Counted from the first letter of the stretch, positions 18,640-28,034 are shown. The stretch is 64,000 nucleotides of DNA from an uncultured Cohaesibacter sp. (GCF_963664735.1 NZ_OY761553.1:2185303-2249302); one strand, 5' to 3'. Notes: generated from the sequence alone by a model not told the origin. Program-made: numbers and translations.

Positions 18640-20118
18640 ATGATCAATTTTGAAATCATGCACAAAGATTTGCTTGCGTTGGTGCAGGATGAAAGACGAC
18701 TTCGGGCCGTTGAGATGGCTTGTGGTCTGGGTGTCATGCCAGACACGGACTTCGACACGATCATCGACATGATCAGAATGCAAACTGGCGCGGACACGGC
18801 CTTCATTGCAATTGTCAAACAGAACGAAGTTCTCTATCAGGCCTGCTCATCGGACGAAGCTCTACAAACCGATTTCACCGATGAAGTTGCGGTTTCCTGT
18901 CTTATGGAACGGGATGGCTGGGCTCTCGAACCTTTGCCAGAAAAACTCACAAAAGCCGGTTATGCTGGTCATGTTTGGGGCATTCCGATTATGGTTTCAG
19001 ACCATGCGATTGGTAGTCTCTGCCTCATGGATGAAAGCGGTCGGGCAGACGGATGGGCCGTTCTTGATGATGACCTGTTGGAACGATCTGCACGCCTTAT
19101 CGCTTCCATGTTCGAGTTGAAGCAAACCGCCCGCACGCGAACCATGTCCGAATTCGACCTGTCTCTGGCCAATGTGCGCTATGCGTTGGCGTTGAAGGCG
19201 GGGCAAGTAGCGACTTGGAGCTGGGATCAGGACGAACAGGTAATCGAGTGCGACCCGCTCATGCGCAAGATGCTTGGCCTCCAGGACGTGGGAACGGTGA
19301 CCGGCTCGCGTCTCTTTCGACAGATTGACCATGACGATCTGGTTCGCATTCGCAGTGAAGTCGATCAAGTCTACGGATCAGATGAGGATGTCACGGTCGA
19401 GTTTCGCGTAAAAAACACTGGCTGTTATGTCCTGGCGTTGGGTCATGTGTTCGAACGCGATGCTCAAGGCAAACCCAAGAAGATCCTTGGTGTGGCGATT
19501 GACCTTACAGATAGCAAACGCAGCGAAGAAAAAACACGCCTGTTGCTGCGCGAGGTGAACCATCGGGTCAAGAATATGCTGGCGATCCTGCAATCTCTTG
19601 CCAGTCAGACGCTGCGCCACGCCCAATCACCAGAGCGCTTCACCCGCGCCTTTTCGGGGCGTTTGTCAGCGCTCGCCACATCTCACAGTCTTCTGTCGGA
19701 TCAGGAATGGGAAGACATTGATCTGGTGAGCCTCATTCAAACACAGGTCAAGCCCTACGCCAGTCATTATGCCGAGCAGGTCACAATCGAAGCCAAACCC
19801 ATCGCAATCAATGCCGATGCGGCAATCGCTCTGGGGCTCGTCATTCACGAGCTGGCGACAAACGCCATGCAATATGGAGCTCTTTCACGCAGGGAAGGCA
19901 AAATCGACATTGCCATTAAACAGATCGACGGGGAGAGAGGACACAAGATGCTCTCCATTCTCTGGAATGAAACCGGAGGCCCTGCTCTCAGTGAACAGAG
20001 GCGCAACGGATTTGGCTCCATTCTGATAGAGAATAGCCTGAACAAGGTTATCGGCAGCAAGGTAAATATCAACTACAGAAAATCTGGGATTTCTGCCAAA
20101 ATCGAAATGCCGATATAG
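18640..20118 (+). CDS. Cytosolic GAF-PAS HWE-family histidine kinase
   Basis: A 492-residue soluble kinase: GAF domain (about 25-165), PAS domain (about 178-292, with ATWSWD and GVAIDLTD at its ends), then an HWE core. His308 in REVNHRVKN is the phosphoacceptor, Asn408 in HELATNAMQYG is the N-box residue, and Trp442-Asn-Glu444 is the WxE motif. It lacks membrane helices, unlike the CHASE kinase at 13 kb. An exact EcfG promoter upstream would make this kinase part of the response it is likely to trigger, giving positive or dampening feedback through PhyR. The ribosome site at the ATG is weak; a start at 18658 is possible. Confidence 0.9.
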   Translation: MINFEIMHKDLLALVQDERRLRAVEMACGLGVMPDTDFDTIIDMIRMQTGADTAFIAIVKQNEVLYQACSSDEALQTDFTDEVAVSCLMERDGWALEPLPEKLTKAGYAGHVWGIPIMVSDHAIGSLCLMDESGRADGWAVLDDDLLERSARLIASMFELKQTARTRTMSEFDLSLANVRYALALKAGQVATWSWDQDEQVIECDPLMRKMLGLQDVGTVTGSRLFRQIDHDDLVRIRSEVDQVYGSDEDVTVEFRVKNTGCYVLALGHVFERDAQGKPKKILGVAIDLTDSKRSEEKTRLLLREVNHRVKNMLAILQSLASQTLRHAQSPERFTRAFSGRLSALATSHSLLSDQEWEDIDLVSLIQTQVKPYASHYAEQVTIEAKPIAINADAAIALGLVIHELATNAMQYGALSRREGKIDIAIKQIDGERGHKMLSILWNETGGPALSEQRRNGFGSILIENSLNKVIGSKVNINYRKSGISAKIEMPI

Positions 20119-20158
20119 TATATTTTCAACATGTCAATTTATATTTCTTAAAAATTTC

Positions 20159-20183
20159 GGAACAATTCATATTCGCGCTCGTT
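20159..20183 (+). promoter_or_regulatory. EcfG-type promoter of the PRC-barrel gene
   Basis: GGAAC at 20159-20163, 16 nt, CGTT at 20180-20183, an exact match about 90 bp before the start codon. Confidence 0.85.
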
Positions 20184-20273
20184 TTCCTCGTACAAGCCGA
20201 GAGAAAATGAAACTAAACTTGATTATACTTCATTTTCTCTCATGTAACGATAAAATTTACGAGGAGAGGAATA

Positions 20274-21140
20274 ATGAATTACAAGCTCATTGCCACAACT
20301 GCTTTGGTTGCAAGTCTGTCTACCAGTGCATTTGCCATGGACAACATGCAAAAGCCAACAGACATGAACAAGGCATCTGGCAGCCCGCACATTGAATCGA
20401 GTGCGCCTGACAGTGAACTTGAAAAAGGCAAAGCCATGCTGTTCAGCGTGTTCTCCAAGATCGTATCACCGGGAGCAACCCACAACCAGAACGGCTATTT
20501 GACAGCTACGCCAGACCAGATGCTGGCAAGCGATCTGATTGGTAAAACAGTCTACTCTTCCGTCAAAGATGTTGACGGCGTACGCACCATCATCGGCGAC
20601 ATTAATGACATCGTGCTCAATGACAGTGGCTCGGTAGAAGCTGCAGTCATCGGCGTTGGTGGCGTTGTCGGCATCGGTGAAAAAGACATTGCGGTTGACT
20701 TCAACCGCCTGCAGTGGATGACCTGGGATAAGGAACGCCATCTCGTTATGGCTTCAACCATTACAGAGCTGGAACAGGCGCCGGAATTCAACCGCGAAGG
20801 CGTAACGACCATGGCTAATGCCGACCTGCTGATCATTGATCAGAACAAGCTGAGCACAGACCAGCTGATCGGAACCTCGGTCTATGGTGAACAGCTGAAT
20901 GAAATCGGCAAGGTCAGCGACGTCATTCTCGACTCCAAGAAACAGGTTGAGGCCTATATCGTTGATGTGGGGGGCTTCCTTGGCATCAATGCCAAGCCTG
21001 TAGAATTGGATGCAGACAAGCTCAATGTCTATGCTGGTGCAGAAGGCGCGTTGCATGTCTACACGCCATTTACCCAGAAGCAGCTGGAAAGCATGCCTGC
21101 CTACGAAGAAGAGAATGAGCAGATCAGCTTTCTGAAATAA
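20274..21140 (+). CDS. Exported protein with two PRC-barrel domains
   Basis: A 288-residue protein with a signal peptide (cleavage likely after STSAFA, residue 22) and two PRC-barrel domains, about 84-160 (LIGKTVYSSVKDVDG...IGDINDIVLN) and about 198-260 (LIGTSVYGEQLNEIGKVSDVILD). Each has the Gly-rich VDVGGFLGI / IGVGGVVGI strand. Exported PRC-barrel proteins are frequent in stress regulons of Hyphomicrobiales; their job is not known. AGGAGAGG precedes the ATG. It has its own exact EcfG promoter and ends in a terminator, so it is a single-gene unit. Confidence 0.85.
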   Translation: MNYKLIATTALVASLSTSAFAMDNMQKPTDMNKASGSPHIESSAPDSELEKGKAMLFSVFSKIVSPGATHNQNGYLTATPDQMLASDLIGKTVYSSVKDVDGVRTIIGDINDIVLNDSGSVEAAVIGVGGVVGIGEKDIAVDFNRLQWMTWDKERHLVMASTITELEQAPEFNREGVTTMANADLLIIDQNKLSTDQLIGTSVYGEQLNEIGKVSDVILDSKKQVEAYIVDVGGFLGINAKPVELDADKLNVYAGAEGALHVYTPFTQKQLESMPAYEEENEQISFLK

Positions 21141-21247
21141 TCCCGGAGAGGAAACACCCGGCGGGGAATGGGTGGCCAGACAAAACAAGCAGGCCACCCC
21201 GAACTATGGTTACGTCACAAACGCTCTCTCAATGTGATGTGCAACAG

Positions 21248-21284
21248 AAAGGCATCGTGCACTAACCGCACGGTGCCTTTCTTG
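21248..21284. terminator. Bidirectional terminator between PRC-barrel and reductase genes
   Basis: A 13-bp stem (AAAGGCATCGTGC with GCACGGTGCCTTT, one wobble) between convergent genes. A second stem without T-run (GGGTGGCC with GGCCACCC) lies at 21170-21199. Confidence 0.75.
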
Positions 21285-21319
21285 CATTTTCACTCTTCGA
21301 GCTTATTCTGTCTTCGCGT

Positions 21320-22273
21320 CTAAAGACCCGCTTCGGTCAGCTTTGCCATGTCATCGTCGCCAAGATCCAGCTCGACGGCTCGAACAAAGCTCTCGATCTG
21401 ACTGATGCTTGTGGCGCTGGCAATCGGGGCTGTCACCCCTTCGCTTCTAATGATCCAGGCGAGCGCAATCTCGGCCAATTTGGCGTAGTGACTGGCAGCA
21501 ACCTCATCAAGCACCTTCAACACATGCACGCCCTTTTCGTTATAAAACCGCTTGGCCATGTCGCCCCGTTTCGGGCCTTTGAAATCTTCTTCCTTGCGGT
21601 ATTTTCCGGTCAGAAAGCCAGAAGCAAGGCTGAAATAGGTCACGACCCCAATATTTTTGTCGACACAAAATTCTTTTAGCGGCGCTGAGAATTTCTCGCG
21701 GGAATTGAGGTTAAATTCCGGCTGAAGCACCTGATAGAAAGGAAGGTCTCCCTTCTTTGAGGCTTCAAGCGCACCGGTCATGAGGGCAAGATCATAGTTG
21801 GAGGCACCAATGGAGCGGATCTTTCCAGCCTTGAGCAGCTTGTCATAGGCACCAAGCGTATCCTCGTGGGTGGCATCAGGATCGGGCCAGTGCGAAAAAT
21901 AAAGATCAATATAGTCGATGCCAAGGCGTGAGAGAGAGTCCTCAACCGCCTTCAGAATCCACTCGGACTTAAGGCCCTTGTGCCCCGGAACACCCATGTC
22001 CGAGCCCACTTTCGTGAAGAGCTTTACCTTGTCACGCATGCCCGGACGAGCCTTGAACCACTTGCCCAGGATGGTTTCGGATTCGCCACCCTTGTTTCCC
22101 TCTGCCCAGCGGGAGTAGGCATCGGCGGTGTCTATCGTATCAAAGCCGTGATCGATGAAGGCATCCAGTATCCGAAAGCTTTCCTGTTCATCAAGGGTCC
22201 AGCCGAAAACATTTCCGCCAAACACGATCGGGGCGATTTCAAAGCCGGTATTTCCGAGTGCTTTCTTTTCCAT
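21320..22273 (-). CDS. Aldo/keto reductase
   Basis: A 317-residue TIM-barrel NADPH-dependent oxidoreductase of the aldo/keto reductase superfamily. The catalytic tetrad can be placed at Asp48 and Tyr53 (DTADAYS), Lys88 (FTKVG) and His128 (YFSHW), and the cofactor-binding region includes SIGASNYD. The sequence is closest in style to the YajO/Tas-like group that reduces assorted aldehydes and ketones. The natural substrate is unknown. It stands alone and convergent with the PRC-barrel gene. No EcfG site is seen on its strand. Confidence 0.9.
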   Translation of the reverse strand: MEKKALGNTGFEIAPIVFGGNVFGWTLDEQESFRILDAFIDHGFDTIDTADAYSRWAEGNKGGESETILGKWFKARPGMRDKVKLFTKVGSDMGVPGHKGLKSEWILKAVEDSLSRLGIDYIDLYFSHWPDPDATHEDTLGAYDKLLKAGKIRSIGASNYDLALMTGALEASKKGDLPFYQVLQPEFNLNSREKFSAPLKEFCVDKNIGVVTYFSLASGFLTGKYRKEEDFKGPKRGDMAKRFYNEKGVHVLKVLDEVAASHYAKLAEIALAWIIRSEGVTAPIASATSISQIESFVRAVELDLGDDDMAKLTEAGL

Positions 22274-22766
22274 GTGACAGTCTCTCCTGGGATTGGGGAT
22301 CAGACGGCCTCATCGTGACCTGATGAAAAGGGAAATGCATGGCCAAATGAGCCGCCGGGGTTGGTCTTGATTGTGAAATGGGCGGGAAATTGAGGCAAGA
22401 GCGTTGTCCTGTTTTGTATCCTGTTGGCCATTTTCTGCACCGGAAATTCTGAAAGCTGAAGGCGCTGCCATGCGGCTAGACAAAACCTTCCCTAAATCCC
22501 GTTAATAATGCCGAGAGTGGATGTGCTTTGCTATTTTTCAGGGAACTTTATGGCAGCCATTACGTTGGTTTTTTGTAAGACGGACACACTCTCTTTTAGA
22601 GTTGTGATCCTGGACTTTTCAAAGCGAACCGCTCTTTCGCTTCTCTGTCTTGCACCATCGTGACCTGCCCTCCCAAATCAGGGTTACGCTTTTCAGTTCA
22701 GTTTTCTGGTGTGGTTCAGATCGAAGCGCATGTGGAGCACCAAACAGCATATTGAGAGGATAACAA
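22274..22766. other. Intergenic region with one EcfG site
   Basis: About 490 bases between the divergent aldo/keto reductase and dehydrogenase operons. Apart from the EcfG-type site at 22542-22566, I see no gene, terminator or repeat. Confidence 0.5.
22542..22566 (+). promoter_or_regulatory. EcfG-type promoter upstream of the PQQ dehydrogenase operon
   Basis: GGAAC at 22542-22546, 16 nt, CGTT at 22563-22566. Exact consensus and spacing, 200 bp before the small membrane protein that leads the operon. The long leader leaves room for another promoter. Confidence 0.7.
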
Positions 22767-23165
22767 ATGGATATTCTACCCGATCGATACTCCTCGGGGC
22801 CATTGCTGCTCATTCTTGGAGCGGCTGCCGGGCTGGTTATCTCGATCTATTACTTCATCACACCGCTCACTGGCGTTAACGATACGATCGGTGCCGGACT
22901 GGTCATCTTTTCAACCGCGATCATGCTCATCGCAGCCCTCATTCATCCGATCCTGCCATCAGGCATGTTCCGGGCGACCGTCAAATTCCTCATCCTTGTT
23001 GATGCGGTTTGCACCATCGCTGCGGGTTATTTCCTGCATGAATGGTTCCTGATCGCCTTCATGGTCGTAGCGCTCGGCGGCGCAATCATCGATACGGTCT
23101 CAGGCATCTCCTCGGGAACTGGCTCGCCCAAATCAAACCTGAAAACACAGGGAGCGGCGGCATGA
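22767..23165 (+). CDS. Four-helix membrane protein, likely partner of the PQQ dehydrogenase
   Basis: A 132-residue protein with four predicted membrane helices (about 12-33, 42-62, 70-90, 95-113) and a short hydrophilic tail. GAGGA precedes the ATG. Its stop overlaps the start of the next gene by 4 bp (ATGA), so translation is coupled. Membrane glucose dehydrogenases such as Gcd carry a multi-helix N-terminal membrane domain of about this size fused to the PQQ domain. Here the fused domain is absent from the enzyme and this gene occupies its place, so I infer a separated membrane subunit. Direct sequence similarity to the Gcd helices is not evident by eye. Confidence 0.7.
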   Translation: MDILPDRYSSGPLLLILGAAAGLVISIYYFITPLTGVNDTIGAGLVIFSTAIMLIAALIHPILPSGMFRATVKFLILVDAVCTIAAGYFLHEWFLIAFMVVALGGAIIDTVSGISSGTGSPKSNLKTQGAAA

Positions 23166-25225
23166 AATATCTCACAGGGCTATTGTTATGCAGCACTCTT
23201 GGCTTTGCCGTAAGCGGAACCTCAGGGTTCGCACAGGAAGCGGCAGGCAATGCTGGCGGCGATGCTTCAGCCCACAGGGGCTATGTTGTACCGGCACCCA
23301 TAGAAGATATTGACAAAGCGGTGGTGTCACCCATTCTCAACCACACCCCACGACAACGCAAGGGCATCCCGCTTGTCCCCAAAGAGGCCACATGGGACAG
23401 CTTCCATGGGCAGCTGAACGCGCAGAAATATTCCCCCCTTGACCAGATCAACACCAGAAACGTGGGCAAGCTTGAGAAGGTTTGGGAAATTCATACCGGC
23501 GACGTTTCCGATGGTAGCGGTGACAAACCAGCTACCGTCTGGTCGGCAACGCCGATTTTCGCCAATGACACGCTCTATATCGGCACGCCCTTCTATCGCA
23601 TTCTGGCGCTTGATCCTGCCACAGGCAAAGAGAAATGGTCGTTCGATACCAAGTCGCGACTGGAAGCGCTGACGCAGCCTGCGCTCAAGAACCGCGGCGT
23701 TGCCTATTGGCAGGCTGAAAACCCGATTGCCGGTGAACCTTGCCAGAAAATCGTTTATATCGGCACCATGGATGCCCGCCTGTTTGCGGTTGATGCGGAC
23801 AGCGGCAAGGCATGCGAGGCATTTGGCGACCATGGCGCTCTGGATGTCAATCAGTGGAACACACGGCCTGATCGCTTTCCGCTTTCGCTCTTGCAGCCAC
23901 CGACCGTGGCAGGCAACCATCTGATCATGGGGTGGGCAGGCAAGGACTGGGAATTCTCCGAGGCCCCTCCGGGAGCTGTCTTCTCGGTTGATCCGCAAAC
24001 CGGCGATTTGCAGTGGGCCTTTAACACCATCCCTGAAAATATTCGCCGCCAGACCGGCACCGCCAACGTATGGACGGCCATGTCTGTCGACAAGGATCTT
24101 GGTCTGGTCTATTTGCCGGTTGCCTCGCCTTCACCCAACTATTGGGGCGGCAACCGCAAGCAACAGATCCCTTATGCCACATCGACAACGGCACTGGATC
24201 TGGAAACCGGCAAGGTCGTCTGGTCGCGCCAGTGGGTGCATCATGATATCTGGGATTATGACATTAACTCGGCCCCGACCCTGATGGACATCACCGTTGA
24301 CGGCAAAAAGATACCCGCGCTCATTCAGGCAACAAAAATGGGGTTTCTGTTTGTGGTCAACCGCGAGACGGGCGAAGACGTCTGGCCGATCGAGGAACGC
24401 CCGGTTCCGCAAGGAGACGGCACAGTCGAGGGCGAGGTTTATGCTCCGACCCAGCCATTCCCGACCAAGCCAGCCCCGCTTCTGGACCAGTCAAAAAAAC
24501 CTCAGGTCTGGAAGATCGCCGATATCGTTGGAGGTGGCTCCTGTTCGGCTCTATTCGACAAACTCAGCTATGAGGGCATGTATAGCCAACCGACCACCAA
24601 GGGCGAAGGTGTGTTGACCTATCCTGATAGCGCCGGTGGCGTACAATGGGGCGGTGTAGCCTTTGATCCGGAAAGCCAGACGGCCATCGTCAACACCTCC
24701 CATATCGTGCAGTATATCAAGCTCTATGCGCGCGAGCAGTATGACAAGATCAACAGTGACTCGGGCAATGAAAATGGCTTTTATCCGCAGAAGGGCGCGC
24801 CTTACGGCATGAGCCTGCTGAACGCCATGAACTGGCTGGGCATGCCTTGTTGGAAACCTCCGTTCGGAGAATTGGTCGCGCTCGACATGCATACTGGTGA
24901 TGTGAAATGGCGCAAACCGATCGGTTCGTCCCAGCGCTATGGTTTCTTCATGCCCGAAAGCATGGGCTCGCCAACAATCGGCGGTCCAGCGGTTACCAAG
25001 GGCGGTCTGGTATTTATCGGCGCCACCATGGATGCCAAGGCCCGCGCCTATGATCTCAAAACCGGCAAGGTCTTGTGGTCGGACCAGATGCAGGCTCCGG
25101 TCGTAGCCAACCCTGCTGTCTATGAATATAAAGGCAAGGAATATGTTGCCTTCGTTTCTGGCGGCAACTCCATTCTGAAACCTGCCGTAGGCGATCAGGT
25201 CGCGGTCTATGCCCTGCCTGATTGA
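23162..25225 (+). CDS. PQQ-dependent dehydrogenase, glucose/quinate/shikimate family, exported
   Basis: A 687-residue quinoprotein with a Sec signal peptide (cleavage near GTSGFAQ, about residue 25) and an eight-bladed PQQ propeller. The family features are clear: WDSFHGQLNAQKYSPL near the start, LDPATGKEKWSFDT, WVHHDIWDYDINSAPTL, and WGGVAFDPE. HHDIWDYD is the stretch shared with Gcd. It oxidises an aldose or cyclic polyol in the periplasm and passes electrons to quinone. It lacks the N-terminal membrane domain of Gcd, which the overlapping upstream gene may supply. No PQQ synthesis genes are in the window. The ATG at 23162 is chosen because a signal peptide follows directly. Confidence 0.88.
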   Translation: MKYLTGLLLCSTLGFAVSGTSGFAQEAAGNAGGDASAHRGYVVPAPIEDIDKAVVSPILNHTPRQRKGIPLVPKEATWDSFHGQLNAQKYSPLDQINTRNVGKLEKVWEIHTGDVSDGSGDKPATVWSATPIFANDTLYIGTPFYRILALDPATGKEKWSFDTKSRLEALTQPALKNRGVAYWQAENPIAGEPCQKIVYIGTMDARLFAVDADSGKACEAFGDHGALDVNQWNTRPDRFPLSLLQPPTVAGNHLIMGWAGKDWEFSEAPPGAVFSVDPQTGDLQWAFNTIPENIRRQTGTANVWTAMSVDKDLGLVYLPVASPSPNYWGGNRKQQIPYATSTTALDLETGKVVWSRQWVHHDIWDYDINSAPTLMDITVDGKKIPALIQATKMGFLFVVNRETGEDVWPIEERPVPQGDGTVEGEVYAPTQPFPTKPAPLLDQSKKPQVWKIADIVGGGSCSALFDKLSYEGMYSQPTTKGEGVLTYPDSAGGVQWGGVAFDPESQTAIVNTSHIVQYIKLYAREQYDKINSDSGNENGFYPQKGAPYGMSLLNAMNWLGMPCWKPPFGELVALDMHTGDVKWRKPIGSSQRYGFFMPESMGSPTIGGPAVTKGGLVFIGATMDAKARAYDLKTGKVLWSDQMQAPVVANPAVYEYKGKEYVAFVSGGNSILKPAVGDQVAVYALPD

Positions 25226-25245
25226 CAGGATTTGAACAAAGCTAA

Positions 25246-25283
25246 GAAAAGGGCACCAATTGTTACGATTGGCGCCCTTTTCT
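25246..25283 (+). terminator. Terminator of the PQQ dehydrogenase operon
   Basis: A 15-bp stem (AAAAGGGCACCAATT side with ATTGGCGCCCTTTT, one mismatch), tight loop, T-rich end. Confidence 0.85.
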
Positions 25284-25604
25284 ATGCCCAGCCTACGCCC
25301 ATAGCTCGCCAATCCTCTTTCCGCTTTTCTTTTCCCTGACCGAAAGTTTTTCTCTCTGCTTGGCTTTCCAGGCCATTTAACTCTCAGACATCCTAGCTCT
25401 GGTCTTGCCCTTCCCTTCTCATTTTCTCCTCCTCTAGCTGCGTCCCAAACCAGAGCGCGGCAGCTCATAGGTCTGTCTCTCTGTGTCTGGTGGTGTAAAG
25501 GGGGTAGATCTTGGCTCAAGACTGGAAAGAGGCAAAGAAAAAGCCGGGCTTAAGCCCGGCTTTTCATCCTCATCAATAACGCAAGCTTTAAGCCTTGGTC
25601 TCAC
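25284..25604. other. Intergenic region
   Basis: About 320 bases between convergent operons. It is pyrimidine-rich on the plus strand and holds the terminator at 25537-25565; otherwise nothing is recognised. Confidence 0.4.
25537..25565 (-). terminator. Terminator of the glucosylglycerol operon
   Basis: A perfect palindrome of GCCGGGCTTAAGCCCGGC flanked by A and T runs. On the minus strand it is followed by TTTTTCTTT, 40 bp after the synthase stop. Confidence 0.88.
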
Positions 25605-27119
25605 TCAGCCTATGGCAGAGTGAAAAGTGCGGCGGCGTTGGCTCGCCTTGTGAGCGGAGAATTCAGCTTCCAACTGATCGCCCCAGGCTTTTATATCGCG
25701 ACGGTTCACGGCATCACGCAGCAACTTCATGCGTGTGCGGCGTTCTTCTTCAGGCATATTCAACGCTGTCAGGATCGCTTCGTCCATAGAACGGTGCGAG
25801 AACGGGTTGGCTATGACGGCGGACCCCATTTCAACGGCAGCACCGGCAAATTCCGACAGAACCAAAACGCCATCGCCATCACTGCGGGAGGCTACATATT
25901 CCTTGGCAACAAGGTTCATGCCATCGACAAGTGGCGTGATCCATGCCACATCGGCGGCACGATAATAAGCAACCAGATCGGAGAACGGAATGGCGCGGGA
26001 AATGAGGGTCACCGGCTGCCAATCGAGTGTACCAAAGCGGCCATTGATGCGACCGGCGGCCGCTTCGATATCATTCTGGATTTCCCCATAAGCACTCATG
26101 TTTCGGTTGGCACTGACAGAGACATGCATCAGGCGCACCTTGCCGATCAGCTCCTTGTTGCTATCAAGCAGACGTTCGAAACTATCCAGCTGCTCGACAC
26201 CGCCCTTGGTATAGTCGGTTCGGCCAACCGAGAGGATAAGCTTTGTATCACCCATCTCTTCCATGATTTGATTGGCGCGGCTCACGTTGCGCGGATCGTT
26301 GACGCATTCCGAGATATAATCAACATCGACGCCAACAGGGGCAACAGAAATCCCGATCTCACGCCCTTCCCAGCCAAGCAAGGTTGGAACACGACGCTCG
26401 GTCAGAGCCGTTCCTTCAAAGATCATGTCTTCGCTGACCAGTTCGCGGCGCAACACGTCAACGTCCAGAAGGCTGCTTGCCGCGGAGACGAAGTTTGCGG
26501 CGTAGCGAGGAATATGGAACCCGACCACATCACATTGTAGCAGGCTCTCGATGATCTCCTTGCGCCATGGCAGAATATTGAACATATCTGCAGACGGGAA
26601 CGGGGTGTGATGGAAAAAGGCAATGCGTACATCGGGGCGCATCTTGCGCAGATAGCCCGGCACCAGCCAGAGGTTATAATCATGCACCCAGATCATCGCC
26701 CCTTCGGCTGCCTCAGCGGCTGCGGCTTCGGCAAAGGCCCAGTTCACCTCACGAAAGTTTGGCCAATCCACCGGATCATAATTATAGCGCTCACGAAAAC
26801 CGTGAAGGATTGGCCAGAAGGCCTCCTTGGAGGTAACGTGGTAGAATTGTTTCACCTGATGGGCTGAGAGCGGCAACCGAGAAACCGAATATTTGCCGTG
26901 ATCATCTTCCACTTCGATGACCTGTTCGAAATCCGGATTGGCGGGATCTTCTGCCAGTTTCCATGCCACCCAGGAACCATGGTCTACAGCTCCAAAGAAG
27001 CTCTTCAGGGTCGGCACAATTCCGTTCGGGCTTTTATTCTCCCGAAGCTCGGTCTTTCCGTTAACTTCAACTTCTTCATACGGTTGGCGATGATAAACAA
27101 TGACAAGATCAGAAGACAT
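25605..27119 (-). CDS. ggpS: Glucosylglycerol-phosphate synthase (GgpS-like, GT20)
   Basis: A 504-residue glycosyltransferase of family GT20 (OtsA fold). From memory, the N-terminus ([19 protein letters not shown]), [38 protein letters not shown] and [19 protein letters not shown] match cyanobacterial GgpS closely and differ from OtsA, which has a GGL loop after VVSNR. GgpS joins ADP-glucose and glycerol-3-phosphate to glucosylglycerol-phosphate. The upstream co-directional genes (a G3P dehydrogenase and a sugar-phosphatase) supply the acceptor and the final step, which supports this over trehalose-6-phosphate synthase. The ATG at 27119 begins the family N-terminus; the 24 codons before it do not fit. 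It is the last gene of the operon. Confidence 0.85.
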   Translation of the reverse strand: MSSDLVIVYHRQPYEEVEVNGKTELRENKSPNGIVPTLKSFFGAVDHGSWVAWKLAEDPANPDFEQVIEVEDDHGKYSVSRLPLSAHQVKQFYHVTSKEAFWPILHGFRERYNYDPVDWPNFREVNWAFAEAAAAEAAEGAMIWVHDYNLWLVPGYLRKMRPDVRIAFFHHTPFPSADMFNILPWRKEIIESLLQCDVVGFHIPRYAANFVSAASSLLDVDVLRRELVSEDMIFEGTALTERRVPTLLGWEGREIGISVAPVGVDVDYISECVNDPRNVSRANQIMEEMGDTKLILSVGRTDYTKGGVEQLDSFERLLDSNKELIGKVRLMHVSVSANRNMSAYGEIQNDIEAAAGRINGRFGTLDWQPVTLISRAIPFSDLVAYYRAADVAWITPLVDGMNLVAKEYVASRSDGDGVLVLSEFAGAAVEMGSAVIANPFSHRSMDEAILTALNMPEEERRTRMKLLRDAVNRRDIKAWGDQLEAEFSAHKASQRRRTFHSAIG

Positions 27120-27198
27120 GGGTCTAGCTCTAGTTCCTTTTGTTTGAATTGAGAAATTTGCTTTGATAATTCGTGAGTTGGCACAAGCCATTGCCGGC

Positions 27199-27987
27199 TC
27201 AGACCTTCAGGGTCATCGCCGGATGCATGCCGAGTGAACGGATGGCCTCTGCAATGCCCGCAGCACCGATGGCCTCAGCAACATGGACATGGTCGAGAAA
27301 ACGTACCTTCTCCAAAAGCGGCTCTTCAGCCCCTCCAACAGCAACAGCCGGGACGCCACATTGCAGCATCGAGAGATCGTTGAGCGTATCTCCGGCGGCG
27401 AGCACGCGACTGGCATCAAGACCAAGATGGTCAATCAGCTTGAGCAGCGAAGGCCCTTTGGAAAAGCCCTTGGGTAATACGTCGAAAAATCTGTCGGCAG
27501 AGATGATCCAATCCAGCCCCATGGCATCAATGATGGAGCAGGCGGACGCATCAAAAAGCTTGGCATCCATGTCGTAGCTGACACGATAGCGGAAAGGCGT
27601 TGGCTGCAGGGTCAGGCCCTCAATATCGGCCAGAGCATCGCGCACCCGCTCGCCACTATCATTCCATGCACTGGCAATGTCATGTTCCAGCGCAGGAATA
27701 GGCTCGACATTCCCTTCGGCAGTGACCTTGGCGATGGTCGTGCCGATGTCGCCAACAACATATTCCGGACGCGGGACGCCTTGGCTTGATGTCAGTTCAA
27801 CGATGAATTCCGGGTCGCGACCAGTGACGAAAACAAGGCCGACGCTATCGCGATTGGCTTCGATCCAGTCATAAAGGGCCTTGCGATCTTCATCACTTCC
27901 GCCAAGGAAAGTGCCGTCCAGATCGGTTGCCAGAACAAAGCGTTTTTGGGCGATGTCCACCTTAATGTCTACTGTCATGTTGTTCAT
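27199..27987 (-). CDS. HAD-IIB sugar-phosphate phosphatase, likely glucosylglycerol-phosphatase
   Basis: A 262-residue HAD hydrolase. Motif I is ATDLDGTFLGG (the two Asp are nucleophile and acid/base), motif II is near FVTGRDPE, and motif IV is AAGDTLNDLSML. The cap is of the IIB type found in sucrose-, mannosylglycerate- and trehalose-phosphate phosphatases. Some bacteria fuse a phosphatase of this kind to GgpS; here it is a separate gene 80 bp upstream of it. I therefore infer dephosphorylation of glucosylglycerol-phosphate. It does not look like the cyanobacterial StpA phosphatase. GGAG before the ATG at 27987 sets the start, 47 bp after the dehydrogenase stop. Confidence 0.8.
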   Translation of the reverse strand: MNNMTVDIKVDIAQKRFVLATDLDGTFLGGSDEDRKALYDWIEANRDSVGLVFVTGRDPEFIVELTSSQGVPRPEYVVGDIGTTIAKVTAEGNVEPIPALEHDIASAWNDSGERVRDALADIEGLTLQPTPFRYRVSYDMDAKLFDASACSIIDAMGLDWIISADRFFDVLPKGFSKGPSLLKLIDHLGLDASRVLAAGDTLNDLSMLQCGVPAVAVGGAEEPLLEKVRFLDHVHVAEAIGAAGIAEAIRSLGMHPAMTLKV

Positions 27988-28034
27988 TTTGGCTCCAATG
28001 AATTGGTGAAATATCTTCGTTGCGATCAAGAGGC

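Noticed and set aside
24551-25519. 322-residue frame antisense to the PQQ dehydrogenase and its terminator
   Set aside because: Runs through a clear terminator and the conserved propeller gene; no family features.
25605-27987. Annotation as trehalose synthesis (otsA/otsB)
   Set aside because: N-terminal and active-site segments fit GgpS better, and a G3P dehydrogenase gene is in the same operon.
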